A stretch of 64,000 bases of DNA, from NCBI GenBank assembly GCA_012520575.1, contig JAAYOB010000002.1, positions 15,269-79,268 on the forward strand, read 5' to 3'. Every line of letters starts with the position of its first letter. Within the stretch, counting starts at the first letter, position 1. The stretch comes from Candidatus Stramentimicrobium fermentans (lineage in GTDB: Bacteria > Atribacterota > Phoenicimicrobiia > Phoenicimicrobiales > Stramentimicrobiaceae). Shown piece after piece: positions 63,623 through 64,000 of the stretch. Both the position numbers and the translations under genes were made by a program. The notes beneath the pieces were generated by a model. The model had not been told where the DNA came from, made no database searches, and saw nothing but the letters and a program-made list of their open reading frames with translations.

Positions 63623-64000
63623 ATGTGTGATACTATTGTGACTTTAGGTTCGGCAACAGAGGGCGGGATTACTTTATTCGGTAAAAACAGTGACCGTGAG
63701 CCGGATGAAACACAAAATATTAAAATTATTCCTGCTGAAAAATATTCTGCCGGAGCAGAAGTGAAATGTACTTACATTACTATTCCGCAAGCAGACCAAA
63801 CGGCACGGGTATTTCTCTGTCAGCCTTTCTGGATGTTTGGTGCTGAAATGGGTGCCAACGAGTATGGGGTGGCAATCGGTAATGAGGCAATATTTACTAA
63901 AGAAAAACCGGCTCAGACCGGTCTTACCGGAATGGATCTGGTACGGTTAGGATTGGAGAGGAGCCGTTCGGCTCGGGAGGCCCTGGATACCATTATCAAA
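63623..64000 (+). CDS. C69/secernin-type N-terminal-nucleophile hydrolase (3' end outside window)
   Basis: First 126 residues of a peptidase C69/secernin-like protein. It starts MCDTIVTLGSATEGGITLFGKNSDRE: after removal of Met, Cys2 would be the N-terminal nucleophile. The GKNSDRxPDE motif and QPFWMFGAEMGANEYGVAIGNEA are typical of dipeptidase/acylase relatives. GAGGGGGG lies 8 bases before the ATG. The gene runs off the window. Confidence 0.85.
   Translation, partial: MCDTIVTLGSATEGGITLFGKNSDREPDETQNIKIIPAEKYSAGAEVKCTYITIPQADQTARVFLCQPFWMFGAEMGANEYGVAIGNEAIFTKEKPAQTGLTGMDLVRLGLERSRSAREALDTIIK

Noticed and set aside
1-64000. CRISPR arrays, rRNA or tRNA genes
   Set aside because: Reading both strands I saw no regularly spaced repeats, no rRNA segments and no cloverleaf with a T-loop.

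Overview
This window is an AT-rich bacterial chromosome segment that contains the replication origin. The order dciA-recF-dnaN-dnaA on the minus strand, facing rpmH-rnpA-yidD-yidC-jag-mnmE and then parA-parB on the plus strand, is the classic origin layout. Asp23/AmaP, MrfAB-type repair proteins and Opp genes look Firmicutes-like. The archaeal-type prolyl-tRNA synthetase, Clp1/Grc3-like kinase, tungsten-type aldehyde ferredoxin oxidoreductases (AOR) and many small-acid dehydrogenases suggest a strictly anaerobic, fermentative organism. A deep-branching lineage such as Atribacterota or a Clostridia-like group would fit, but the sequence alone does not settle it.

Layout. 1-3332 (+): end of proS, a stand-alone EF-Tu domain-2-like protein, a Clp1/Grc3-like P-loop protein and a DMT permease. 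3772-8828 (-): class V aminotransferase, a twice-repeated cupin+HAD pair, Nudix hydrolase and RadC. 8844-15417 (-): MrfB exonuclease, MrfA helicase and a Ca2+-type P-ATPase. 15457-15929: decayed MarR gene. 16381-17157 (-): creatininase-family amidohydrolase. 17416-22447: DciA, RecF, DnaN, DnaA and the origin elements. 22448-26416 (+): rpmH to mnmE. 26417-27568: DnaA-box-like and parS sites. 27569-31597 (+): ParA, ParB, AmaP, Asp23 and a DUF401 permease. 31758-36844 (+): oxidoreductases and pseudouridine catabolism (psuK-psuG). 36910-39069 (-): a sigma factor split by an in-frame stop, and an iron alcohol dehydrogenase. 39442-45302 (+): nagB, AOR, an IclR regulator and a sodium:solute symporter flanked by two membrane microproteins. 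45703-49230 (+): a defence-like patch with hicB, broken hicA, a DUF262/DUF1524/DUF4268 protein and a tiny RING-like zinc protein. 49580-59941 (+): GntR regulator, M29/NicX-like peptidase, complete Opp transporter and M17 leucyl aminopeptidase, i.e. peptide uptake and degradation, with a dead transposase inside. 60590-61312: an unrecognised protein with PD-(D/E)XK-like motifs. 61316-63215: two consecutive promoter-leader-terminator units, the first a SAM-I riboswitch, then a wrecked AOR gene. 63623-end: start of a C69/secernin-type hydrolase.

Genes left of the origin run mostly on the minus strand and genes right of it mostly on the plus strand, so transcription is largely co-directional with replication leaving an origin near 20.1-22.2 kb. 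The strongest candidates for something undescribed are the RING-like microprotein beside the DUF262 defence protein, the tandem cupin-HAD cassette, the split sigma factor, the symporter with two microproteins, and the second terminator-ended leader RNA upstream of the dead AOR gene.
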